From contig JAJFUQ010000008.1 in NCBI GenBank assembly GCA_021372355.1, positions 1 through 43,726 of the forward strand: a stretch of DNA of 43,726 bases, in the 5' to 3' direction. Each line of letters starts with the position of its first letter. Position 1 is the first letter of the stretch. The notes beneath the pieces are model-generated. The model searched no databases. It was given only the letters and a program-made list of their open reading frames with translations, and was not told where the DNA came from. The DNA is from Nocardiaceae bacterium (GTDB taxonomy: Bacteria > Actinomycetota > Actinomycetes > Mycobacteriales > Mycobacteriaceae). Below, piece after piece: positions 8,940 to 16,531 of this stretch. Made by a program: the position numbers and the translations under genes.

Positions 8940-10154
8940 CTATCCCATGTGTTGCGACAGGAACTGAATCGCCTGCGGCATACCGATCACGGCCGCCGAC
9001 AAGTGGTCCGGAGAAGGCGTCAGCATCTGGTTCACCGGCGTCCCCTCGGCACGCCACCGCTTCATCGTCCGGGTGATCGCGTCGACCGGAATGAGCACGT
9101 CAGTCGGACTGTGCCACTCGAAGACCGGCACATTCGGCTTACCGTCGTACTTCTCGAGACTGTTCTCCGCGAGAATCTTGTGCGTGTTCGGGGCGTCGAA
9201 GAGGGAGAAGTCGTTCGCCAGGCGAGGTGCACTCTGGCCCGCACCCATGATCAACAAGTCCCGCGTGCACGCGTTGTTGATCGCGTGACGCAGCTTGCGG
9301 CCCTCGGCATTGAGCGCGCTCTGCATCGGCAGCATGTCGGGGTATTCACGCTCGAGCCCGATCGCGGCCGCGAAGGCGAGGCCGAATGCCGGGTGCGCAT
9401 TACGGCCGAGAACGTCGGCCATCGTTTGCAGGTTCATCGGCACGCCGCCGATCGCCGCACCGACAATGGGCACCTCCGGCGCGTAGGTCGGCGCGAGAGC
9501 AGCAGCCCACGCCGCGGCCATGCCACCGCCTGAGTAGCCGGTCAGACCGACCTTGCTGTGGTCGAGGTGCAGCGGCTCGTAGCCCTGAGCCGCCCGGATC
9601 GAGTCGAGCGTGATCTGGCCGCCGAGCCTGGCCGCGCCGTACGCACTGCGCGGTCCGAGGTGGTCCGCGATGACGACCGCCCAGCCCATTTGCAGCGGCA
9701 GGTTCATACCCACGGTCACTGCATCGTCGCGGTCCGGGACGCTGTCGAACATCGTGTGCGACGGCGCGCACTCGAGACCGAGTGAGTTGATGATCGCGCC
9801 GTAGGACAGCACGGGTCCGCCGGGCTTGTGGTTCGGCGGAACCAGGATCGTCGCGACGGCCGCGATCGGGTGACCCGTCGAGTCGGTTGTACGGAACTGC
9901 AGCTGAGTGGCCTGCACACCGATCAGTCCGAGCGGAGTCGGCATCTTGCGGGACTTCAGAATGTCACCGGGCTGGTGGTCCGCGAGATTCCCGGGCGACA
10001 CATAGAAGTGGTCGGCCAGAGGCGTCGGCATCTCCGGCATCGGCACTGCACCGGCGGGCGCTGCACTTCCGATTGCGAGGGCGCACGCCACCATCGTCGA
10101 GGCGCAAGCGCCGCGAACTGAAAAGCGACGACCTGCAAATCTAGTGCGGCGCAT
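8940..10154 (-). CDS. Secreted triacylglycerol lipase family hydrolase
   Basis: A 404-residue alpha/beta hydrolase of the secretory lipase (LIP) family common in mycolic-acid actinobacteria. The signal peptide spans about residues 1-37 (ends AAPAGAVP). The nucleophile elbow is GYSGG with Ser208. The likely acid is in HSPTDVLIP, and the catalytic His is in SPDHLSAAV near the end. The ATG at 10154 has a GGGGGAG site 12 bases upstream; an in-frame ATG at 10187 would add 11 residues but has no good site. The expected role is hydrolysis of acylglycerols or other esters outside the cell. No partner gene is adjacent. Confidence 0.88.
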   Translation of the reverse strand: MRRTRFAGRRFSVRGACASTMVACALAIGSAAPAGAVPMPEMPTPLADHFYVSPGNLADHQPGDILKSRKMPTPLGLIGVQATQLQFRTTDSTGHPIAAVATILVPPNHKPGGPVLSYGAIINSLGLECAPSHTMFDSVPDRDDAVTVGMNLPLQMGWAVVIADHLGPRSAYGAARLGGQITLDSIRAAQGYEPLHLDHSKVGLTGYSGGGMAAAWAAALAPTYAPEVPIVGAAIGGVPMNLQTMADVLGRNAHPAFGLAFAAAIGLEREYPDMLPMQSALNAEGRKLRHAINNACTRDLLIMGAGQSAPRLANDFSLFDAPNTHKILAENSLEKYDGKPNVPVFEWHSPTDVLIPVDAITRTMKRWRAEGTPVNQMLTPSPDHLSAAVIGMPQAIQFLSQHMG

Positions 10155-10248
10155 GACTCGGCAACTCTCCCCCGGTCGAATTGTCATTCCGGCAGAAGAC
10201 TAAGTCCGTTTGTGACGCACACCACCATCGACCCGATTACGTTGCGAC

Positions 10249-10272
10249 AACCCAATGTTCACAATTTGGGTT
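10249..10272. repeat. Inverted repeat between MFS gene and lipase gene
   Basis: A perfect 7-bp inverted repeat (AACCCAA, 10249-10255, and TTGGGTT, 10266-10272) with a 10-base AT-rich loop. It lies about 60 bases after the MFS stop and about 95 bases before the lipase start, both on the minus strand. It may be a weak terminator or an operator for the lipase; no T-run is present. Confidence 0.4.
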
Positions 10273-10331
10273 CGCGCATCAAGATCAGCGGAATGGTTCG
10301 TCAACCAGGCCGGTACCGGACCTGAGGACCA

Positions 10332-12356
10332 CTAAACAGGCGCGTTCGCTTCCTGCTCTTCCTTGATGACGCGCGTCAGAATGCGTTCCATGGCTTCGTC
10401 CGCCATTCGGGCATTCTCTCGATCGGTCTGATCCTCCGGGAACCAGTCGGCGAGTTGCTCCACGAGCCACGCCCGCCACGTGTTTCGGATTCGCTGCGCT
10501 TCGCCCTCGCCGACCGGGGTGACCGTCAGAATGTCGCCGTCCCGAGCGACGTATCCAGCGGTTTCGAGTTCGTCATAGAACGGCCGCAGAACTCCTGGCG
10601 GAACATTGATCGCCGATTCCAGCCGCGACAACCGAATTCCCCGCCCGAGAATCCGGGACGGTCCGAAGACTCGCATGATTCCCCACGCCTGCGCGTGGGT
10701 GAGTTTGGTTTGCGAGCGTTCGATGATCGACGGGGCCGCGGCACGACCGTGCTTTTCGAGGATTCGACCGATGAGGTCTTCGAGTTGGGTGTCCGCCTTC
10801 GCGCCTTCCGCGATGGCGAATCCTTCACCGGTCCCCTTTGCGCCTTCCCGCACGATTCCGCGCATCTTCACCTGCGGGAGCAGGATCGCAAAGACCAGCG
10901 CGATCATCGCGACCGGAACCACGTACAGGAACATGTGCGCAATCGCGTCGGCGTAGACCGTCACGATCGGCGCCTTCTGTTCGGCACTGAGCGCATGGAG
11001 TTGGGCCGGCGTCGCGATCTCGCTCGGTGTGACGCCACTGGTCCGCAGCGCGCCGCCGATGCGCTGATTCAGGTAGTTGGTGTAGACGCTGCCCATCACC
11101 GAGGCGCCGAACGATCCGCCGATCGTCCGGAAGAACGTGACACCGGAGGTGGCCGTTCCCAGGTCTCGGTACTCCGAGGTGTTCTGCACGATGATCGTCA
11201 ACACCTGCATGCTGAGGCCGATACCGGCACCGAAGACGAGCAAGAACAGCGATTGGGTCCAGAAGGACGTCGTCGCGTCCATCGTCGACAACAGGTACGC
11301 ACCGATTGCGATCACGGCCGTGCCGACGACGGGAAATATCTTGTACTTGCCCGTCTTGCTCACGACGTTGCCGCTGAAGGTCGATGCGATCAGCAGCCCG
11401 AAGACCATGGGCAACATGCGTAGACCGGATGCGGTGGCGGTCGTTCCGATGACGAACTGCATGTAGATCGGAAGGAACGTCATCGATCCGAGCATGGCGA
11501 AACCCACGATGAAACTCAGGACCGAGGCGACGGTGAACACCCGGTTCTTGAACAGTCGCATCGGGAGGATCGGGTCCTGCACGCGCGTTTCCACGATGAC
11601 GAAAACGACCAACGCGACGATCGACGCGATGAACAGACCGATGATCGTCGGCGATCCCCACGCATACTCAGTGCCACCCCACGACGTCGCGAGTGTCAGG
11701 CCGCTCGCACCGAGTGCGACGAAGAGTACGCCGAGGTAGTCGATCTTCGGCTTGCCCCGACTGGAAGTCCCCGGGACGAACTTGGCCGCCATCACGATGA
11801 CGATGATCGCGATCGGCACATTGACGTAGAACGCCCAGCGCCACGACAGGTGGTCGGTGAACAAGCCACCCAAGAGCGGCCCGACCACGGTCGTCACGCC
11901 GAAAACCGCACCAAGCGCGCCTTGATACTTGCCGCGATCGCGAAGCGGAATCGAGTCGCCGACCAGAGCCGTCGCTGTCACCATGAGGGCGCCGCCGCCG
12001 ATTCCCTGCACCGTTCGGGCGACGATGAGCCACGTCATCGAATTCGCCAGACCGCAGAAGAACGAACCGATGATGAAGACCACCACCGCAGCTTGGAAGA
12101 CGCGCTTACGGCCGAATAGATCACCGAACTTTCCGGCCAGCACCGTCGAGACGGTTTCCGCGAGAAGGTAGCCGGTGACGACCCAACTCATGTGGCCCGC
12201 GCCGCCCAGATCACCGACAATGGTCGGCAGTGCGGTGCCCACGATCGTCTGGTCCATCGCCGACAGCAACATTCCGGTCGCGATCGTGGCGAACACCAGG
12301 TTGATCTGAGCACGCGATAGCGCTGGGGCTTCCTTGTCTTCGACGGCAACCGACAT
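10332..12356 (-). CDS. DHA2-family MFS exporter with C-terminal winged-helix domain
   Basis: A 674-residue proton-driven multidrug exporter of the 14-helix DHA2 (EmrB/QacA) type. Residues about 18-500 carry the transporter. AMDQTIVGTALPTI is the motif D1 region, GKFGDLFGRKRVF is motif A, and GPLLGGLFTDHLSWRWAFYVNVP is the motif C region. About 170 cytosolic residues follow the last helix. They end in a domain with LTHAQAWGIMRVFG, PPGVLRPFYDELETAGYV and DILTVTPVGEGEA, the helix-helix-wing pattern of MarR/PadR-like DNA-binding folds. M. tuberculosis Rv1877 is of similar length and probably similar design. Ordinary DHA2 pumps are about 480-540 residues. Substrate unknown. Confidence 0.9.
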   Translation of the reverse strand: MSVAVEDKEAPALSRAQINLVFATIATGMLLSAMDQTIVGTALPTIVGDLGGAGHMSWVVTGYLLAETVSTVLAGKFGDLFGRKRVFQAAVVVFIIGSFFCGLANSMTWLIVARTVQGIGGGALMVTATALVGDSIPLRDRGKYQGALGAVFGVTTVVGPLLGGLFTDHLSWRWAFYVNVPIAIIVIVMAAKFVPGTSSRGKPKIDYLGVLFVALGASGLTLATSWGGTEYAWGSPTIIGLFIASIVALVVFVIVETRVQDPILPMRLFKNRVFTVASVLSFIVGFAMLGSMTFLPIYMQFVIGTTATASGLRMLPMVFGLLIASTFSGNVVSKTGKYKIFPVVGTAVIAIGAYLLSTMDATTSFWTQSLFLLVFGAGIGLSMQVLTIIVQNTSEYRDLGTATSGVTFFRTIGGSFGASVMGSVYTNYLNQRIGGALRTSGVTPSEIATPAQLHALSAEQKAPIVTVYADAIAHMFLYVVPVAMIALVFAILLPQVKMRGIVREGAKGTGEGFAIAEGAKADTQLEDLIGRILEKHGRAAAPSIIERSQTKLTHAQAWGIMRVFGPSRILGRGIRLSRLESAINVPPGVLRPFYDELETAGYVARDGDILTVTPVGEGEAQRIRNTWRAWLVEQLADWFPEDQTDRENARMADEAMERILTRVIKEEQEANAPV

Positions 12357-12477
12357 GAAAGCTCCCCCAACCGAAGTCGACTGACCCTAGAGGTGATTGT
12401 GCGCCCGCGCGATTGACCTGCGCATCGAGATCACGAATGCACCGTCCAGATTCGATCGAGTAACACTTCGGCGACCG

Positions 12478-12521
12478 CTTAGTGAATGCTAAGTAATATG
12501 TGAAACGATTGATTGTCACAT
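12478..12521. promoter_or_regulatory. Candidate divergent promoter/operator with two inverted repeats
   Basis: CTTAG-6-CTAAG (12478-12493) directly precedes a -10-like TAATAT (12494-12499). This overlaps ATGTGA-12-TCACAT (12498-12503 and 12516-12521). It lies between the MFS gene (minus strand, start 12356) and the 50-aa peptide gene (plus strand, start 12552). The TAATAT is oriented toward the peptide gene. No convincing -35 box was found. Function is inferred only from symmetry and position. Confidence 0.35.
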
Positions 12522-12551
12522 CCCGATTTCGAAGACAGGAGGTGCTTGCAC

Positions 12552-12704
12552 ATGCTGTGGCTATTCGTACTCGCGATCATCATGCTCGCGAGCCCCGTTG
12601 CGATCTCGGTGACCAGTCTGATCGTCGCAGCTCGGCGCGCGGCGCGGTGGCAGGCGACGATGACGACCGACGAACTCGGCGTTCTCAGCTCCTCGAGGGT
12701 CTAG
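12552..12704 (+). CDS. 50-residue single-pass membrane peptide
   Basis: A small gene supported by an excellent ribosome binding site (AGGAGG, 12537-12542, nine bases before the ATG). The product begins MLWLFVLAIIMLASPVAI, one transmembrane helix of about 25 residues, followed by an Arg-rich cytosolic face (AARRAARWQ) and a short polar tail ending SSSRV. It is divergent from the MFS exporter and ends 18 bases from the converging PAP2-DAGK gene. I do not recognise a family. It could be an accessory subunit of the exporter or an independent membrane peptide. The frame is open upstream without a comparable start signal. Confidence 0.6.
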   Translation: MLWLFVLAIIMLASPVAISVTSLIVAARRAARWQATMTTDELGVLSSSRV

Positions 12705-12722
12705 GGCCGGACACGCACTCGC

Positions 12723-14168
12723 TCAGTCGGCGAACTGACGGAGGGCGCCCGGCATCGCCGCGAACTCGAACTGTCGTCCACGCACCGCGACTTCGCCATC
12801 GGTCGCCAGCGAAACCTCCTCGTCCACCGCGACGGTGACCTTCGCCGCGAGTTCCCGCACATAGTCGTGGTTTCGGCTCAACATTCCGGTGGTCATTGCC
12901 AACATGGCCCGAATGCGCGCGCCCTTGACGTCAGCACGCAGGTATCGCACGTCCAACTGCCCCTCCGCAAGGCTTTCCCGAGCGAGCGGCAGTCCGTCCG
13001 GCGGACAGTAGGTGCCATTTCCGATGAAGATCATCCAGACGCTCGTCGACACACCGTCGATGGTGATCTGGAGCGGAGTTGCCCGCCGCATCACCCGTCC
13101 AGCGGCGATGGCAGCAGCCGGCCACTTACCGATTCGGCCTTCGAGCTTCTCGCGGATTCGGACCGCTTTCGGATACGGGCCCAGGCTTGCGGTGTTGATG
13201 AAGAACGCCTGTTCCCCGCCGTCCACCGTCACGGACGCGAGGTCGACATGCCGTACCTTGCCGGCTTCGAGCGAGCGCACCGCGCACGCCGCCGTGGCTG
13301 ACGTATCCCGGGCATAGTGGTTCAGCGTCCCACCGGGGAAGACAGCGAGCGGTAGCCCGGCTTCGACGGCGACGGTGACTGCCGTGTTCACGGAACCGTC
13401 GCCTCCCACGACCCCGAGCGCGCGCGGGCGAATCCTCTCGATCTCCGCACGCAGTTGCTCTGCCACATCGCCGTCGACATCGGCCCGCACGATGGTGGCG
13501 GCAGACAACTGCTCGACCAGCTGCGAATCACCCGATCCGGTACCGGACATGGGATTGACGAGAAGCAGGAGTCCTTCTCCCCTTTCACATGTTGCGACCT
13601 CATCCACTTCGCCGAGCGCAACGATCCCGGGCCGTGCAACCGGCCACCACCGCCGGGTCCAGTTCGCGACGACCACTCCGATCGCGGCACCCGCAATCAC
13701 GTCGGAAGGCCAGTGAACTCCGACGTGGACCCGCGAGTACGCGACGGTCGCAGCCAGTGGAAAGAGAACGAATCCAGCTGCGGGCACTTCGAGACTGACC
13801 GCCGTGGCGAACGCAAATGCGGACGCTGAATGCCCGGACGGGAAGGACGACGACTTCGGGATGTCGATGAGTTCGCGACTCACCGGGATCGCGTGCAGTG
13901 GAGGTCGCGGCCTGGGCATCAACGGCTTCAGTCCGGCGTTGGCGATGGCACTGGACACCCCGATCGCGAACACCCCACGCAGTGCCGCACGACGGGTCCG
14001 ACCCCGCTTGGCTGCCAGACCGGCCGCCAGCGCAAGCCAGATTCCACTGTGGTTGGCCGAGCGCGTCAGTCGAATCAAGTACCGATCGAGGCGCTCTGAC
14101 CTCGGTGCATGCTCGATGAGCTTTCGATCCCAGATATGGAAGCTGTCGACAGCAGAACGGGCATTCAC
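12723..14168 (-). CDS. PAP2 phosphatase - diacylglycerol/lipid kinase fusion
   Basis: A 481-residue two-domain membrane protein. The N-terminal PAP2 domain has all three phosphatase motifs: KPLMPRPRP (81-89), PSGH (110-113) and SRVHVGVHWPSD (145-156), embedded in hydrophobic helices. The C-terminal half is a DAGK-catalytic/YegS-like lipid kinase with NPMSGTG (about 205-211), VVGGDGSVNTAV (GGDGS at 255-259) and FPGGTLNHYARD. Such fusions occur in actinobacteria and suggest linked dephosphorylation and phosphorylation of lipid intermediates; the substrate is not known. The frame is open far upstream, but no good start exists there. GTG at 14168 is the best choice, although it lies inside a hairpin and lacks a clear ribosome binding site. 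Confidence 0.85.
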   Translation of the reverse strand: MNARSAVDSFHIWDRKLIEHAPRSERLDRYLIRLTRSANHSGIWLALAAGLAAKRGRTRRAALRGVFAIGVSSAIANAGLKPLMPRPRPPLHAIPVSRELIDIPKSSSFPSGHSASAFAFATAVSLEVPAAGFVLFPLAATVAYSRVHVGVHWPSDVIAGAAIGVVVANWTRRWWPVARPGIVALGEVDEVATCERGEGLLLLVNPMSGTGSGDSQLVEQLSAATIVRADVDGDVAEQLRAEIERIRPRALGVVGGDGSVNTAVTVAVEAGLPLAVFPGGTLNHYARDTSATAACAVRSLEAGKVRHVDLASVTVDGGEQAFFINTASLGPYPKAVRIREKLEGRIGKWPAAAIAAGRVMRRATPLQITIDGVSTSVWMIFIGNGTYCPPDGLPLARESLAEGQLDVRYLRADVKGARIRAMLAMTTGMLSRNHDYVRELAAKVTVAVDEEVSLATDGEVAVRGRQFEFAAMPGALRQFAD

Positions 14169-14188
14169 ACTCAAGTGAATGCCCGTTC
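14155..14188 (-). terminator. Hairpin after the DyP gene, overlapping the next start codon
   Basis: A perfect 14-bp inverted repeat (14155-14168 and 14175-14188, GAACGGGCATTCAC with its complement) with a 6-base loop, 18 bases after the DyP stop. On the minus strand the proposed GTG start of the PAP2-DAGK gene is the first codon of the second arm, and an in-frame TTG is in the loop. No T-run follows. It may be a terminator, an attenuator, or a structure limiting translation of the downstream gene. Confidence 0.6.
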
Positions 14189-14206
14189 CCAACCGGCAGA
14201 AACAGC

Positions 14207-15343
14207 TCAGAACAGCCCGTCCGCGAAACTGCCACCAGCGCCCACGCCGCCGCGCACCGCGTAGATCCCCGAACCGGTCGGCGTCATGTACCGCCCGAGT
14301 TTGTCCGAACGCGTCAGTTGGTGCTGTGCGTCGATGAACTGCGACGGATGCCGGTTGAACGACATGAAGAGCAGCCCGCCCTCGTAGCCATTGTCGTAGT
14401 TGTAGCCACGACGGAACATCGTGTGCCCGTGCATCTCCTTGACATGGGAGCCGTCCGGGAGCCGCGGGTAGTCGGGTGTCGCGTGCTGCGCACCGTTCGG
14501 CGCGGTCAGCGGCGATCCATCGAACCGACGTCCGATCGCGGCATCCTTCCCGGCCACCGGAGTTGCCATCCAGTGCGGAAGGTCGAGCCGAATGCGGCGG
14601 TAGACCGCATAGCAGCCACCGGCCATGTAGCCCGGCTCCCCGGAGGGGTCGCACCAGACCACGGCGTCCCGGTCGGAGCCCGTCGGGTTCGCCGTGCCAT
14701 CCGGAACGCCGAGCAGGTTGCGCGGCGCCGCTGTATCCCGCGGCGGGATGACAAAGCCATTCTCGGTCCAGCGCAGATTCGCCTTCCCCTGCGAAACTGC
14801 GCGGAGCTGGATCAGTGCGTGCGTCAGGACCTGCGGTTCGTCCGCGCACATCTGAACGAGGAGGTCGCCGTCACTGGCATTGGGGTCGCACGCATCGCCG
14901 GCGAAGTGCGGCAACGGCGCGAGGTTGGCCGGACGGTTGAGCTTTCCGAAACGGCCGTCGAACAGGCTCGGTCCGAACCCGACCGTCATCGTGAAACGCT
15001 CAGCGCTCATGCCCTCCGAGATGCCCGTGTCACCCGCCGGCGCCGGCTCACCCTTGCTCAGGGCGTCTCCGAGTGCCGTCCAGTCATCGAGGAGCTTCTT
15101 GAGTCCGGCCCGATCGGTGGTGACGTCGAACGCCGCCAGAACACAGTTGCGCTGCTGCTCGGTGGTGATGCCCGCCTGATGCGAACCGTAGAACGGCACA
15201 GAGACCGCGCGAAGCGGTCCAGGGGCGGCATTTGCAGTGGCGCCAAGGCCGCCGGCAAGAGTTGCCGCAGCGGCCGCGCCCGCTCCACGCGCGAAAAGGG
15301 AGCGACGGGAGAAACCCGTGTGACTCGTGTGAAGATCTGTCAT
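14207..15343 (-). CDS. Tat-exported DyP-type peroxidase (EfeB-like)
   Basis: A 378-residue heme peroxidase. The N-terminus has a twin-arginine signal (SRRSLF, residues 12-17, then an Ala-rich hydrophobic region ending near ANAAPG). The DyP signature GVPDG is at 212-216, with Asp215 the catalytic acid. SHVKEMHGHTMFRRGYNY at about 299-316 holds the likely proximal heme ligand His300. This is the class A (EfeB) type, which uses peroxide to oxidise dyes, heme or similar compounds outside the membrane. No efeU or efeO is adjacent. A FetB-like permease is divergent, 149 bases away, and a catalase is nearby, which hints at an iron and peroxide theme. Confidence 0.92.
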   Translation of the reverse strand: MTDLHTSHTGFSRRSLFARGAGAAAAATLAGGLGATANAAPGPLRAVSVPFYGSHQAGITTEQQRNCVLAAFDVTTDRAGLKKLLDDWTALGDALSKGEPAPAGDTGISEGMSAERFTMTVGFGPSLFDGRFGKLNRPANLAPLPHFAGDACDPNASDGDLLVQMCADEPQVLTHALIQLRAVSQGKANLRWTENGFVIPPRDTAAPRNLLGVPDGTANPTGSDRDAVVWCDPSGEPGYMAGGCYAVYRRIRLDLPHWMATPVAGKDAAIGRRFDGSPLTAPNGAQHATPDYPRLPDGSHVKEMHGHTMFRRGYNYDNGYEGGLLFMSFNRHPSQFIDAQHQLTRSDKLGRYMTPTGSGIYAVRGGVGAGGSFADGLF

Positions 15344-15492
15344 GGGAAGCAGGTTACGATTGAGTCACGAGAGTCGTCCTGGGAATTACTTAATCAATCG
15401 ACACATTTTGTTTCGGGTAGCCGAACTCTGGGTATGCCCCGAGTTTGCTCTTGATCGCATCCCGGACACGTCGAGAGAAATAGCCTGTAGCC

Positions 15493-16236
15493 ATGGACGG
15501 AGCGAGCCGCATCGAGGCGACGGTGGTGTGCGTCGTCATCTTGGCGGCCACCGCGTGGATCGTCCTGCGCAGCTACCGCGTGCCAAACCCGCTGGCACCG
15601 CCCTGGGCGATCGCGCGGGGTGCCGTGCAATTGGCTCTCATCGGACTGATCCTGCACGGCGTCATCGCCAACACGGCGTTCGTCGGCGTAGCACTGCTGG
15701 TGATGTTCACCGTCGCGTCAGTGACCTCGACGCGCAGAACCGGGTGGTCCCAACGCACTTACGCGATTGTCGCAGCCTCGATGGCGGCGGGAATCACGGT
15801 CGCCCTGACGGTCATCTTCGTGACCCGAACGGTCGACTTCAGCGGGCGCTACCTGCTCGCCCTCGGCGGCATCGTGATCGGCAATGCGATGACGATCGCG
15901 ACGCTCGTGGGCCGGAACCTGAAGCAGCTGACCAACGACCATTGGGACGAGGTCGAGGGCTGGCTCGCGCTCGGCGCAACCAATCGCCAGGCGACCGTGG
16001 ACATCGCCCGGAGTTCGGTGCATTCGGCGCTCATTCCGACGACCGATCAGACCCGGACGACCGGACTCGTCACACTGCCCGGTGCGTTCGTCGGTGCGAT
16101 CTTCGGCGGGCTCTCTCCCGTCGAGGCCGGGCGATTCCAGATAGTCGTCCTGGCGTCGATCATGTGCGCGGGGTCGATCACCGCCGTGTTGGCGGCGACC
16201 GCCCTCGCTCCGCGCGGAATACCGCGGCAGGACTAG
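15493..16236 (+). CDS. FetB-like (UPF0014) ABC transporter permease
   Basis: A 247-residue membrane protein with about seven hydrophobic segments. The family signature is clear: IVIGNAMTIATLVGRNLKQ, then LALGATNRQAT, ALIPTTDQTRTTGLVTLPGAFVGAIFGG and SPVEAGRFQ. In E. coli, FetB pairs with the ATPase FetA in iron export and oxidative-stress resistance. No ATPase gene is adjacent here, so the partner must be encoded elsewhere, or the protein works differently. It is divergent from the DyP peroxidase. The ATG at 15493 gives a family-typical N-terminus. The link to iron is from family knowledge, not from an iron box: none was seen in the shared intergenic region. Confidence 0.85.
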   Translation: MDGASRIEATVVCVVILAATAWIVLRSYRVPNPLAPPWAIARGAVQLALIGLILHGVIANTAFVGVALLVMFTVASVTSTRRTGWSQRTYAIVAASMAAGITVALTVIFVTRTVDFSGRYLLALGGIVIGNAMTIATLVGRNLKQLTNDHWDEVEGWLALGATNRQATVDIARSSVHSALIPTTDQTRTTGLVTLPGAFVGAIFGGLSPVEAGRFQIVVLASIMCAGSITAVLAATALAPRGIPRQD

Positions 16237-16248
16237 GACCTGCCTTAC

Positions 16249-16473
16249 TTAAGCGACGCCCTGGAAGACCTGCTCCGGGGTGATGTTGAGGACCTCCATC
16301 ATCCGGACGAGTTCATCCGGCGAAAGCCCGTCCGGCCGCGAGGCGAACCCGTTGTCGCCCAAGCCGATGCGACTAGCAAGCTCGACTTCGCCCATGCCGC
16401 TGTCGACCATCGCGCGACGAATGTTGCGTTCGACGATGGCCTCTACCGCAGCCTCGTCCATGCTCATGCTCAT
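16249..16473 (-). CDS. Small XRE-like helix-turn-helix protein
   Basis: About 74 residues, almost entirely one Cro/C1-type domain: RRAMVDSGMGEVELASRIGLGDNGFASRPDG, then LSPDELVRMMEVLNITPEQVF. The pattern of helix 2 (ELASRIG) and the closing LSxDELxxMxxxLxITPExVF is typical. The start is uncertain: ATG at 16473, 16467 or 16461 are equivalent, and 16494 would add seven residues; no clear ribosome binding site separates them. It follows the catalase gene on the same strand within about 60 bases, so the two may form an operon in which this protein regulates the pair. That role is inferred. Confidence 0.65.
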   Translation of the reverse strand: MSMSMDEAAVEAIVERNIRRAMVDSGMGEVELASRIGLGDNGFASRPDGLSPDELVRMMEVLNITPEQVFQGVA

Positions 16474-16531
16474 GGTTATCGAGGCTACGGACATATAACG
16501 GAGGCATCGGGACGCCACACTGTGGCGGCGG

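Noticed and set aside
12723..14849. Extending the PAP2-DAGK protein to 708 residues
   Set aside because: The upstream part overlaps the DyP coding region in another frame and has no PAP2-like sequence, so it was cut to GTG 14168.
15344..15492. IdeR/DtxR iron box between DyP and FetB-like genes
   Set aside because: No 19-bp TTAGGTTAGGCTAACCTAA-like palindrome was found, only a weak AACTC...GAGTT hairpin at 15424-15445.
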